This document shows, one piece after another, positions 24,928 through 32,725 of a stretch of 49,847 nt of DNA. How positions within the stretch are numbered: position 1 is the first letter of the stretch; each line of letters opens with the position of its first letter. The notes under the pieces are model-generated. The model worked only from the letters and a program-made list of their open reading frames with translations, was not told where the DNA came from and made no database searches. Source of the DNA: Lachnospiraceae bacterium (GTDB taxonomy: Bacteria; Bacillota; Clostridia; Lachnospirales; Lachnospiraceae); NCBI GenBank assembly GCA_017552985.1, contig JAFZNO010000089.1:1-49847 (forward strand), read 5' to 3'. A program made the position numbers and the translations under genes.

Positions 24928-26112
24928 ATGTGTAGGATGAGGTGTGAGGAAAGGTTTTTTGAGGTGTATGGGCGAGAGGCGGACGGAATGGCGTTTTCGC
25001 CGTATCGCATTTGCCCGATTGGGGCGCACAGTGATCACAATCTGGGGAAGATCACGGGATTTGCAATCGATAAGGGAATACATATTGCGTACAGCGCGAA
25101 GCACAATGGCGTGGTGGAGATGGGAAGTCTTCAGTTTTCGAAGCGCGCCCAGTGGCACATTAAAGAGATTGGCGGAAAGACGGGAGACTGGGCGGACTAT
25201 CTGCGGGGCGCAACGTGGGCGCTGGCAAAGCGTTATCCGCTGACGGTCGGGCTTTGCGGCGTGATCGAAGGGTCGCTTCCCATCGGAGGACTCAGTTCGT
25301 CGGCAGCAGTCATCCTGGCGTTTTTGGACGCGCTGGCGAAGGTGAATGGCATCAAGCTTTCGGACCGGCAGCTGATCGAGGTGGCATTTGACGCGGAGAA
25401 GAATTACGTGGGGATCAACGTGGGAACGCTGGATCAGTCCTGCGAGGTGCTGAGCAGGAAGGGGAAGCTTTTGTATCTGGACTGCCGGGACAATCAGTAT
25501 GAGCTGATCCCGACGGATCCGGCGATGAAGCCTTATAAGATCGCGATTTTCTTTAGCGGGCTTGAGCATAGTCTCGCGGGGAGTAAGTATAACATGCGGG
25601 TGGACGAGCTCCGGGCGGGGGTGTATGCGCTGCAGGCCTTGAGCGGCATGGAATACGGGAAGTTTAACCAGGCGAACGCCCGCGACGTAAGCTATGAGAC
25701 GTATCTGGAGTTTAAGGATCGTTTGCCGGTGCCCTGGGCGAAGCGCTGCGAGCATTGGTACACGGAGTTTCAGCGCGTGGAGGCAGGCGCGGAGGCTTGG
25801 CGGCGCGGCGACGTGGAGGCGTTCGGTAAGTTATCTTTTGAATCCGGTTGGAGCAGCATTCATAATTGGGAAAGCGGCGCACCCGAACAGATCAAGCTCT
25901 ATGAGATCATGACGGAGACGCCCGGAATTTATGGCGGGCGCTTCTCGGGAGCAGGCTTTAAGGGCTGCTGCATGGCGCTGATCGATCCGGCGAAGGCGGG
26001 GGAGATCGAAGAGCGCGTGGAGCGGGAGTATCTGACGGCGTTCCCGGAGATGAAGGGAAAGTATAGTTTTCATTTATGTGAGTCGGCAGACGGAATAGGA
26101 GCGAGATTATGA
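24928..26112 (+). CDS. GHMP kinase, galacturonokinase-like
   Basis: A 394-aa sugar 1-kinase of the galactokinase superfamily. The N-terminal motif SPYRICPIGAHSDHNLG replaces the galactokinase signature (GRVNLIGEHTDYNGG) and matches the form known from plant galacturonokinase, as does DQSCEVLSRKGKLLYLDC. The ATP loop is GSLPIGGLSSSAAV and the C-terminal motif GGRFSGAGFKGCC. It would make galacturonate 1-phosphate from galacturonate and ATP. The nucleotidyltransferase gene overlaps its stop by 4 nt, and UDP-glucuronate genes follow, which supports a uronic acid substrate. The start is ATG 24928 or 24937. Galactokinase activity itself cannot be excluded. Confidence 0.85.
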   Translation: MCRMRCEERFFEVYGREADGMAFSPYRICPIGAHSDHNLGKITGFAIDKGIHIAYSAKHNGVVEMGSLQFSKRAQWHIKEIGGKTGDWADYLRGATWALAKRYPLTVGLCGVIEGSLPIGGLSSSAAVILAFLDALAKVNGIKLSDRQLIEVAFDAEKNYVGINVGTLDQSCEVLSRKGKLLYLDCRDNQYELIPTDPAMKPYKIAIFFSGLEHSLAGSKYNMRVDELRAGVYALQALSGMEYGKFNQANARDVSYETYLEFKDRLPVPWAKRCEHWYTEFQRVEAGAEAWRRGDVEAFGKLSFESGWSSIHNWESGAPEQIKLYEIMTETPGIYGGRFSGAGFKGCCMALIDPAKAGEIEERVEREYLTAFPEMKGKYSFHLCESADGIGARL

Positions 26113-26849
26113 AGTGTTTGATTTTGGCGGCGGGATATGCGACGAGGCTGTATCCCCTGACGGAGAATTTCCCGAAGCCTTTGCTGAAGGTGCAGGAGAA
26201 AACGATTTTGGACTGGCTCTTGGAGGATATTGACGGGAGCGGATGCGTTGATGAGTACGTGGTGATCAGTAATCATAAGTTTGCAAAGCATTTTGAGGAT
26301 TGGGCGGCGCAGCACAGGCTGAAGATCACGGTGCTGGATGACGGGACGGAGACGAATGAGACGCGTCTTGGCGCGGTGCGGGACGTGCAGTTTGCGATCG
26401 ATGAATTAAAGCTGTCGGATGATCTGCTGGTGATCGCGGGGGATAATCTGCTGGATTTCTCGCTGAAGGATTACATAGCGTATCAGAAGGGGAAGGGGAG
26501 TACCTGCGTGATGCGGTATTATGAGCCTGACATTAATAAGCTGCGTAAGACGGGCGTGGCGGAGGTGGCGGAGGACGGCCGCATCCTTCACATGGAGGAG
26601 AAGCCCGCGGAGCCGAAGAGTCATTGGTGTACGCCGCCGTTTTATATTTATAAGGCTGCGGACGTGCCTCTGGTGAAGAAGGGAATTGAGAGCGGCTGTG
26701 GCGTGGATGCGCCGGGAAGCTTTATCGCGTGGCTTGCGACCCAGACCAGCGTATATGCCTATGAGATGCCAGGCAAGCGCTATGACATTGGAAATCTGGA
26801 GAGTTATCAAAAGGTGCAGGAAGAGTATCAAGGAATAAAGGCGCGGTAA
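26109..26849 (+). CDS. Sugar nucleotidyltransferase
   Basis: A 246-aa NTP-transferase fold protein starting MKCLILAAGYATRLYPLTENFPKPLL, the complete nucleotide-binding signature with the catalytic Arg and the KP motif, then DNLLDF (metal-binding Asp) and EEKPAEPKS. It joins a sugar 1-phosphate with an NTP. Its start overlaps the stop of the galacturonokinase-like gene (ATGA), so it probably converts that enzyme's product to UDP-galacturonate. The nucleotide preference is inferred from context only. Confidence 0.88.
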   Translation: MKCLILAAGYATRLYPLTENFPKPLLKVQEKTILDWLLEDIDGSGCVDEYVVISNHKFAKHFEDWAAQHRLKITVLDDGTETNETRLGAVRDVQFAIDELKLSDDLLVIAGDNLLDFSLKDYIAYQKGKGSTCVMRYYEPDINKLRKTGVAEVAEDGRILHMEEKPAEPKSHWCTPPFYIYKAADVPLVKKGIESGCGVDAPGSFIAWLATQTSVYAYEMPGKRYDIGNLESYQKVQEEYQGIKAR

Positions 26850-26901
26850 ATAGGCCGGATCGTCACGGATTGTGGCGCAGTGGCGTGCTACAGGCCCTAA
26901 A

Positions 26902-26918
26902 TGTTGCTGATAGCAACA
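26902..26918. promoter_or_regulatory. 17-bp operator candidate, copy 1 (upstream of -35)
   Basis: TGTTGCTGATAGCAACA is a perfect palindrome with 7-bp arms. The same site with three changes occurs at 27010-27026, exactly 108 bp downstream, on the other side of the promoter. The downstream gene encodes its own XRE DNA-binding domain, an obvious candidate binder. Confidence 0.6.
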
Positions 26919-26948
26919 CGGAATAATGATATTCTTTATAAAGTTGTA

Positions 26949-26977
26949 TTGACGTTCCTCTCAAAATCACATATTAT
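26949..26977 (+). promoter_or_regulatory. Promoter of the XRE-UDP-glucose dehydrogenase gene
   Basis: TTGACG (26949-26954) and TATTAT (26972-26977) are spaced 17 nt. The predicted start lies near 26984, between the two operator candidates. Confidence 0.7.
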
Positions 26978-27009
26978 AGAGCTGTTGGTTAACGTGATTG
27001 ACATGAATT

Positions 27010-27026
27010 TGTTGCTAATAATAACA
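27010..27026. promoter_or_regulatory. 17-bp operator candidate, copy 2 (in the leader)
   Basis: TGTTGCTAATAATAACA matches copy 1 at 14 of 17 positions with the same spacing of half sites. It abuts the ribosome site AGGGAGAGG (27027-27035), so a bound protein would block transcription just after initiation. Confidence 0.55.
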
Positions 27027-27036
27027 AGGGAGAGGG

Positions 27037-28542
27037 ATGCAAATGAAAGCATTATCTTTAAAGCTTCTTTCGGAAGTCGTTGTGAGTAAGCGGAAGGCGC
27101 TGAAGCTGTCGCAGGCAGAGGTGTCGAAGAAGACGGGGATCAACCGTTCGCTTTTGTCGAGGCTGGAGTCGGCGGAGTATGGGCCGTCGGTGGATCAGTT
27201 GCTTGCACTGTCGGAGGTGCTGGGATTCCAAATGTCGGAAGTGATCGTGCAGGAGGATGAGGACGGCGCGGCAAAGGCACCGAAGCGTATGAAGATCGCG
27301 GTGGCCGGTACGGGTTACGTGGGTCTGTCGCTGGCAGTTCTTCTGGCGCAGCATAATGACGTGACGGCGGTGGACATTATTCCGGAGAAGGTGGAGAAGA
27401 TCAATAACTGGCAGTCTCCGATCCAGGATGATTATATCGAGAAGTATCTGGCGGAGCATGAGGAGAGAAAGCTTAGCCTGAAGGCGACGACGGACGGCGC
27501 TTCGGCTTATGCGAAGGCAGATTTTATCATCATCGCGGCACCGACGAATTATGATCCGAAGACGAATTTCTTTGACTGTTCGGCGGTGGAGTCAGTGCTG
27601 AAGCTTGTCAGGGATACCACGGCGAAGGCGAAGAAGCAGCCGACCATCGTGATCAAGTCGACGATCCCGGTTGGCTATACGGCGGAGATCCGCGAGAAGC
27701 TGGGCATGGACAACATTATCTTCAGCCCGGAGTTTTTGCGCGAGAGCAAAGCCCTGTATGACAATCTGTATCCGAGCCGCATTATCGTTGGCGCGGACAA
27801 GGCAAACGAGGAGGCAGCGAAGACGTTTGCGGCGCTGCTGAAGCAGGGTGCGATCAAGACGAACGTGCCGGTGCTGTTTGTGGAGACGACGGAGGCGGAG
27901 GCGACGAAGCTTTTCGTCAATACGTATCTGGCACTTCGCGTGTCTTATTTCAATGAGCTTGATACCTATGCGGAGGTGAAGGGGCTGAACACGGCTTCGA
28001 TCATTAAGGGCGTGTGTCTGGATCCGCGCGTGGGTGATTATTATAACAATCCTTCCTTTGGTTACGGCGGATATTGCCTGCCGAAGGATACGAAGCAGTT
28101 GCTGGCAAATTACGCGAGCGTGCCCCAGAACATGATGAGCGCCATCGTGGAAAGCAATCGCACGAGAAAGGATTTCATCGCGGACCGCGTTCTGGAGATC
28201 GCAGGCACGTACGGCAACAGTGAGTCGTATTCCAAGGCAAAGGAGAGCAAAGCGAGGGAAACGGTGGTTGGCGTGTACCGCCTGACCATGAAGGCGAACA
28301 GCGATAATTTCCGCCAGAGCAGCATTCAGGGCGTGATGAAGCGCATTAAGGCAAAGGGCGCGACGGTGGTGATCTATGAGCCGACGCTGGAAAACGGCAG
28401 CACGTTCTTTGGTTCGCTTGTGGTGAATGACCTGAAGAAGTTTAAGAAGATGTGCGGTTGCATTGTTGCAAACCGTTATGACAGCGTGCTTGACGACGTA
28501 GAGGAAAAGGTTTATACCCGTGACCTTTTCAGGAGGGACTAG
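27037..28542 (+). CDS. XRE helix-turn-helix fused to UDP-glucose 6-dehydrogenase
   Basis: A 501-aa fusion in one uninterrupted frame. Residues 16-65 form an XRE/Cro-type helix-turn-helix ([20 protein letters not shown]). A short acidic-to-basic linker follows. From about residue 86 it is a complete nucleotide-sugar dehydrogenase: [18 protein letters not shown] Rossmann loop, FSPEFLRES, and the catalytic loop [14 protein letters not shown] with Cys347. It oxidises UDP-glucose to UDP-glucuronate with 2 NAD. The start is ATG 27037 or, with better ribosome-site spacing, 27043. The epimerase gene follows within 2 nt. An enzyme carrying its own DNA-binding domain could report substrate or cofactor state to its promoter. 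Confidence 0.93.
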   Translation: MQMKALSLKLLSEVVVSKRKALKLSQAEVSKKTGINRSLLSRLESAEYGPSVDQLLALSEVLGFQMSEVIVQEDEDGAAKAPKRMKIAVAGTGYVGLSLAVLLAQHNDVTAVDIIPEKVEKINNWQSPIQDDYIEKYLAEHEERKLSLKATTDGASAYAKADFIIIAAPTNYDPKTNFFDCSAVESVLKLVRDTTAKAKKQPTIVIKSTIPVGYTAEIREKLGMDNIIFSPEFLRESKALYDNLYPSRIIVGADKANEEAAKTFAALLKQGAIKTNVPVLFVETTEAEATKLFVNTYLALRVSYFNELDTYAEVKGLNTASIIKGVCLDPRVGDYYNNPSFGYGGYCLPKDTKQLLANYASVPQNMMSAIVESNRTRKDFIADRVLEIAGTYGNSESYSKAKESKARETVVGVYRLTMKANSDNFRQSSIQGVMKRIKAKGATVVIYEPTLENGSTFFGSLVVNDLKKFKKMCGCIVANRYDSVLDDVEEKVYTRDLFRRD

Positions 28543-28543
28543 A

Positions 28544-29617
28544 ATGCAAAAGCAAAAGATTGATCTAAATGGCAAAATAATTTTGGTGACGGGTTCACCG
28601 GGATTTATCGGCGCGAACCTTGTGCTGAGACTCCTGCGGGAGATGAACGGCGGCACGATCGTGAGCCTTGACAACATGAATTCCTACTATGATCCGAAGC
28701 TGAAGGAGTACCGGCTTGGGCTGATCGAGGAGGCGGCGAAGTCCGCGGCGGCAAAGCACGTGTTCGTGAAAGGTTCCATCGGGGACAAGGCGCTGATCGA
28801 TTCGTTGTTTGAGCAGTATCATTTTGACGTGGTGGTGAATCTTGCGGCGCAGGCGGGCGTCCGCTACAGCATTGATCATCCGGACGTTTATATCGAGAGC
28901 AATCTGATCGGTTTTTATAACATTCTTGAGGCGTGCCGGCATTATCCCGTGGAGCATTTGGTTTATGCGTCGAGTTCTTCAGTGTACGGCGGGAACAAGA
29001 AGGTGCCCTTTAGCACGGATGACAAGGTGGATAATCCCGTGAGCCTTTACGCGGCGACGAAGAAGTCGAACGAGCTGTTGGCACATGCCTATTCCAAGCT
29101 TTACGACATTCCTTCGACGGGGCTTCGGTTCTTTACGGTATATGGACCTGCGGGACGGCCGGACATGTTTTATTTTTCGGCGACGAAGACGCTGGCTTCG
29201 GACGGGACGATCAAGATCTTTAATTACGGCAATTGTAAGCGTGATTTTACCTACGTGGATGACATTGTGGAGGGCGTGTATCGCGTGATGCAGGGCGCGC
29301 CGGAGAGAAAAACGGGCGAGGACGGGCTTCCAATTCCGCCCTATGCGGTTTATAATATTGGCGGAGGGCAGCCGGAGAATCTCTTGGAGTACGTGGAGGT
29401 GCTGCAGGAGGAGCTGGTGCGTGCCGGCGTGTTGCCAAAGGATTATGATTTTGAGGCACACCGGGAGTTGGTGGGCATGCAGCCTGGCGACGTGCCCGTG
29501 ACGTATGCGGACAGCGCGGCGCTGGAGCGTGATTACGGATTTACGCCGACCATCGGGATCCGCGAGGGACTTAGGAAGTTTGCGGAATGGTATGCCGCCA
29601 ATGGGACAATGAAGTAG
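28544..29617 (+). CDS. UDP-glucuronate 4-epimerase-like NAD-dependent epimerase
   Basis: A 357-aa extended short-chain dehydrogenase. The NAD loop is VTGSPGFIGANL, then NLAAQAGVRYSIDHPDVYIESN, the active-site triad region SSSSVYGG and YAATKKSNE (YxxxK), and RFFTVYGPAGRPDMFYF, typical of UDP-glucuronate to UDP-galacturonate epimerases. AGGAGGG 6 nt before ATG 28544 sets the start. The gene begins right after the dehydrogenase stop, so UDP-glucose to UDP-glucuronate to UDP-galacturonate is encoded as one unit. The exact sugar (GlcA rather than Glc) is inferred from motif and neighbour. Confidence 0.9.
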   Translation: MQKQKIDLNGKIILVTGSPGFIGANLVLRLLREMNGGTIVSLDNMNSYYDPKLKEYRLGLIEEAAKSAAAKHVFVKGSIGDKALIDSLFEQYHFDVVVNLAAQAGVRYSIDHPDVYIESNLIGFYNILEACRHYPVEHLVYASSSSVYGGNKKVPFSTDDKVDNPVSLYAATKKSNELLAHAYSKLYDIPSTGLRFFTVYGPAGRPDMFYFSATKTLASDGTIKIFNYGNCKRDFTYVDDIVEGVYRVMQGAPERKTGEDGLPIPPYAVYNIGGGQPENLLEYVEVLQEELVRAGVLPKDYDFEAHRELVGMQPGDVPVTYADSAALERDYGFTPTIGIREGLRKFAEWYAANGTMK

Positions 29618-29632
29618 GGAAACAAGTGGTTC

Positions 29633-31306
29633 ATGAGTGAGAAGAAGGAAAAGATTGCCTTAAGAATATTGTGGATATTGACGGCGCTGGCGTGCGTAAA
29701 GAGTATTTTTACGGACTTTGGGCCAGACAGCGCGTATCAGGTTGCCATGTCTTACCGGCATCTTCGCGGGGACGCGATGTTGCTTCAGATGTGGGAGCCG
29801 CATCAGACGTCGATCTTTGTGAATGATTTGCTGATGGGGCTGTATCACTTGATCGTGCCGTCCTATGCCGGCGTGGTGCTGTATCTGCAGATCTGCGGGA
29901 CGGCGGCGTTCGGACTGCTGGGGTGGTACGCGTACCGAACGGTGACGGGTACGGGTTCCGGTACGGCAGCAGGTTCGGACCAGGCTTCCGGTACGGGTCC
30001 GACGGTTGGTATTGCGGATAAGTTCACGGGGCAGGCGCTTTGGATGTTCCTTCTGGTTTTCCGGGCGAAGCAGACGCCCTTCCCGGAGTTTGCGAACCTG
30101 GAGATTGGTTTTTCGGTTTCGACGTTTTGTTTTTTGCTTCGGTTCTTCCGGCAGCAGGATAAGCTCCGGTATTTGATCCTGGCGGGGATCAGCGTTGCAC
30201 TGCAGGCGCTTTCGTATCCGAGCTGCGTGCTCAGCGCGGTGGCGGTGGTGATCCTGTTGTTTGTTTACACGAAGCAGCGGTGGAAGAATTGTCTCGTGTT
30301 TATTGGGACGGAGGCGGTTCTGGGGCTTTCGTATCTGGGATATTTTCTGATCAAGCTGGGTTTTTCGACTTTTACTTTGGTGATCCGCAACGTTTTCCTT
30401 TCGGACACCCATTCCACGTTCCGTTTTGGAGGATATTGGACGGGCTTTGGGATCATGATGGGGGCCGTGGCAGGTTGCGTTTTGGCCTCGGTCTTGATCC
30501 GTAAGGGAGCGCAGGTCGGTGCGGCACTCTTTCTTCTCTTGGAGCTTGTGATGCTGGTGCTGCAACGAAAGACTGGCATAGATTGGAATTGCAGCATTTA
30601 CGTGCTTCCCGTGGTGATGATCCTGGCAGCGGCCTTTGGATTTAAGAAGGCAAGCGGCGAGGAGAGGCAGGTTTGGGTGACGGGCATGGCATTGTCGGCA
30701 GCGTCATTCTTCGCAACGATGATGCTTACGGATCTCGGCATGATCACGATCGTGGCTTATCTGGTGCTCGGCGGCATGGTATCCCTGATCTTTTTCAAGC
30801 ATCTTTTCAAAGATGACAAGCGCGTCATTTTTATGATCCTGTTGATCGTGCTGGTGCACAGGGGCCTGGTGGTCTGGGGCATCGGAAATACGAATGGACG
30901 GGTGCAGACGATCTGGGAGGTGCAGAACGTGATCCGCGGCGGCCCGGCAGTCGGCGTGGTCTGTGATCACGTGACGAAACAGCAGGCCATTTGGACGATT
31001 GAGGATTTTCAGAAGTATTTAAATCCGGAGGACAAGATCCTGTTTGTTGGCGGGGAGCTGATGGATTCGCTGACGTATCTCTATGCGGGGACGGAGATCA
31101 GCAATTATTCCACCATCGACACGCCGCAGTACAATGAGTGTCTGGAGGAGTATCTTAAGCTAAATCCGGATAAGGAGCCGACGGTGGTGGCCGTATCGAG
31201 CTGGTTTGGCGCACCAAACGTCCCGGAGGATTCCTGGATCATGCAGTGGGTGAACGAGCGGTATGAGCTTGTGGCGGACGGATGTTATTGGAGATTTTAT
31301 CGATAA
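29633..31306 (+). CDS. Polytopic membrane protein, GT-C glycosyltransferase-like
   Basis: A 557-aa protein with roughly ten to twelve TM helices and a C-terminal soluble domain of about 110 residues. The first outside loop, DFGPDSAYQVAMSYRHLRGDAMLLQMWEPHQTS, carries acidic residues as in GT-C enzymes that use lipid-linked sugars. A TGTGSGTAAGSDQASGTG low-complexity stretch (about residues 103-120) interrupts a loop after the third helix. It starts 15 nt after the epimerase gene and ends at a terminator. It could transfer or polymerise the uronic-acid product, or be a related membrane protein of unknown role. Confidence 0.78.
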   Translation: MSEKKEKIALRILWILTALACVKSIFTDFGPDSAYQVAMSYRHLRGDAMLLQMWEPHQTSIFVNDLLMGLYHLIVPSYAGVVLYLQICGTAAFGLLGWYAYRTVTGTGSGTAAGSDQASGTGPTVGIADKFTGQALWMFLLVFRAKQTPFPEFANLEIGFSVSTFCFLLRFFRQQDKLRYLILAGISVALQALSYPSCVLSAVAVVILLFVYTKQRWKNCLVFIGTEAVLGLSYLGYFLIKLGFSTFTLVIRNVFLSDTHSTFRFGGYWTGFGIMMGAVAGCVLASVLIRKGAQVGAALFLLLELVMLVLQRKTGIDWNCSIYVLPVVMILAAAFGFKKASGEERQVWVTGMALSAASFFATMMLTDLGMITIVAYLVLGGMVSLIFFKHLFKDDKRVIFMILLIVLVHRGLVVWGIGNTNGRVQTIWEVQNVIRGGPAVGVVCDHVTKQQAIWTIEDFQKYLNPEDKILFVGGELMDSLTYLYAGTEISNYSTIDTPQYNECLEEYLKLNPDKEPTVVAVSSWFGAPNVPEDSWIMQWVNERYELVADGCYWRFYR

Positions 31307-31307
31307 A

Positions 31308-31342
31308 AAAGAGCTCGCGGACTTGGGTCCGTGGGCTCTTTG
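31308..31342. terminator. Bidirectional terminator between convergent genes
   Basis: AAAGAGCTCGCGGAC pairs with GTCCGTGGGCTCTTT with one wobble and one mismatch around TTGG. The A-run at 31305-31311 gives a U-tract on the minus strand. It separates the GT-C-like gene (plus) from the 31363 gene (minus). Confidence 0.8.
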
Positions 31343-31362
31343 TATTTTTGGTAACTACGTAA

Positions 31363-32457
31363 TCACAACAGCAGGTAATTGTTTTTGACGGGTCTGGGTT
31401 CGGGCTTCTCTTCGGCCTTTGTTTCCTCAGGTTTCTTGGGCGCAGGCTTCGGAGCTTCCTTGAAAGCGTCGGCTTTCGGAGCCGCGGTTTCAGGCTTCTT
31501 GGTCTCGGAAGGCTTTGCAGTCTTTACGTCTGCAGGCTTCTTGTCTTCAGGCTTTTCTGCCGCAGCCTCTTCCTTTTCCGACATGGCCTTCATCATTTCG
31601 TTGGAAAGGAACATGGTCATCTCGCATTTCTGCAGGAATTCGTAGATGGTCTTGGCGAGCTGCTGCGCAGTGAGAGCGGTCACGGTGTTCTCAAATTCCT
31701 TGTCATTGAGGCAGAGCTGTTTTGCTTTGTTGAAGTCTTCCTTGCAGCTGCCGTAGCTGACGGAGAACTTGTCAGGGTTGTCCGCATTTCTGGTCACCAC
31801 AAAGTACTCATGCTCATAGATGAACTGCGCGGCGCCGCGCTCAGACAGGTTCAGGCACTGCTTCATGATGTGCTGTGCCTTGGTCGCAAGGCGAATGTCG
31901 TCTTTGTGCGTGTTATAGTATTTGTCGATGGTCTTGTTCAGATCTTTTTCGATCACTTCCTCGGAATCCGTCTTTAGGAAGTTTACGTTGATGGAAACAA
32001 CGTAGTTATTCTGACCAATGCGGCGGACGTCGCCCTTATTCAAAACGGCGATGGTGAGCTGGCCGCCAAAAGCATAGCAAAGCTCTTCGCCAGGGAAAAG
32101 GTTTCTCGCATTTTCCTTGTAAACCTCAAGAGACTCAGCATTTGCCTTCTGGTCCAATTTATAATTGTTCACGGAGTTGAAGAGGAACTGGTAGTAGTTA
32201 CTCTTGTCCATGGTGCTGCTCACGTATGCGTCGGAAACGTACTCGTAGATGTTTTCTGCTTCCAGGAATGCCATCAGGTGAATTTCTTTGGTGTTTCCAA
32301 TGTCGGACTGTTTTGCGATCAGGGTGAAATCTCCTGCCTTGCAGGTTCTTGTCTCCATGGGCTCCAGGCAGTTGCACCTCTCGGCGAGCTTGGAGATCAT
32401 GCCTCTTTCGTTTTCGTCCAACAAAGGCACGTTCTTGTTGCGACTAGTTCTTAACAT
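31363..32457 (-). CDS. Hypothetical protein with K/P/A/E-rich C-terminal tail
   Basis: A 364-aa soluble protein with no signal peptide and no TM helix. Residues 1-270 are a mixed alpha-beta globular region with no recognised family. The last 90 residues are low-complexity, built from Lys, Pro, Ala and Glu (EKPEDKKPADVKTAKP and similar), and end in NNYLLL. GGGAGGA 6 nt upstream supports the start. It is single-cistron, divergent from the ThuA-fusion gene. Such tails often act as flexible linkers or interaction arms. No function is claimed. Confidence 0.82.
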   Translation of the reverse strand: MLRTSRNKNVPLLDENERGMISKLAERCNCLEPMETRTCKAGDFTLIAKQSDIGNTKEIHLMAFLEAENIYEYVSDAYVSSTMDKSNYYQFLFNSVNNYKLDQKANAESLEVYKENARNLFPGEELCYAFGGQLTIAVLNKGDVRRIGQNNYVVSINVNFLKTDSEEVIEKDLNKTIDKYYNTHKDDIRLATKAQHIMKQCLNLSERGAAQFIYEHEYFVVTRNADNPDKFSVSYGSCKEDFNKAKQLCLNDKEFENTVTALTAQQLAKTIYEFLQKCEMTMFLSNEMMKAMSEKEEAAAEKPEDKKPADVKTAKPSETKKPETAAPKADAFKEAPKPAPKKPEETKAEEKPEPRPVKNNYLLL

Positions 32458-32645
32458 ATCGTATCCTCCCGTTTTCGACGGCCGGGTGCCGCCGATAGTT
32501 TATGAGGGGGCAGCTTCCCCAAACTGCCCCTATCTCTACTATAAAGCAAAAAATGCAGTTAGGCAATCAAATTTAAGCAAAAAGTGATAAGAAAGCGCTT
32601 TCAACAAAAAAAGGTTTTCAAACGGGCACGCACGTGGGATAATAA

Positions 32646-32705
32646 ACGTGTCAATAGACATGTCCCCGTGACAAAAAAGTGTGTCAGTAAACACGTTCTC
32701 GTGAC
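32646..32705 (+). repeat. 27-nt hairpin repeat, copies 2 and 3
   Basis: Copy 2 (32646-32672) has arms ACGTGTC and GACATGT around AATA, then CCCCGTGAC. Copy 3 (32679-32705) is more diverged, GTGTGTC AGTA AACACGT, then TCTCGTGAC. They are separated by six A/C bases and lie 20 nt upstream of the next start codon. The same unit occurs at 24883-24909. Confidence 0.75.
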
Positions 32706-32725
32706 ACAGTGGAGGAGGGGTTAGG

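Noticed and set aside
27592-28677. 361-aa minus-strand frame opposite the dehydrogenase
   Set aside because: Antisense shadow of GC-rich codons, Arg/His/Leu-rich nonsense composition, no ribosome site.
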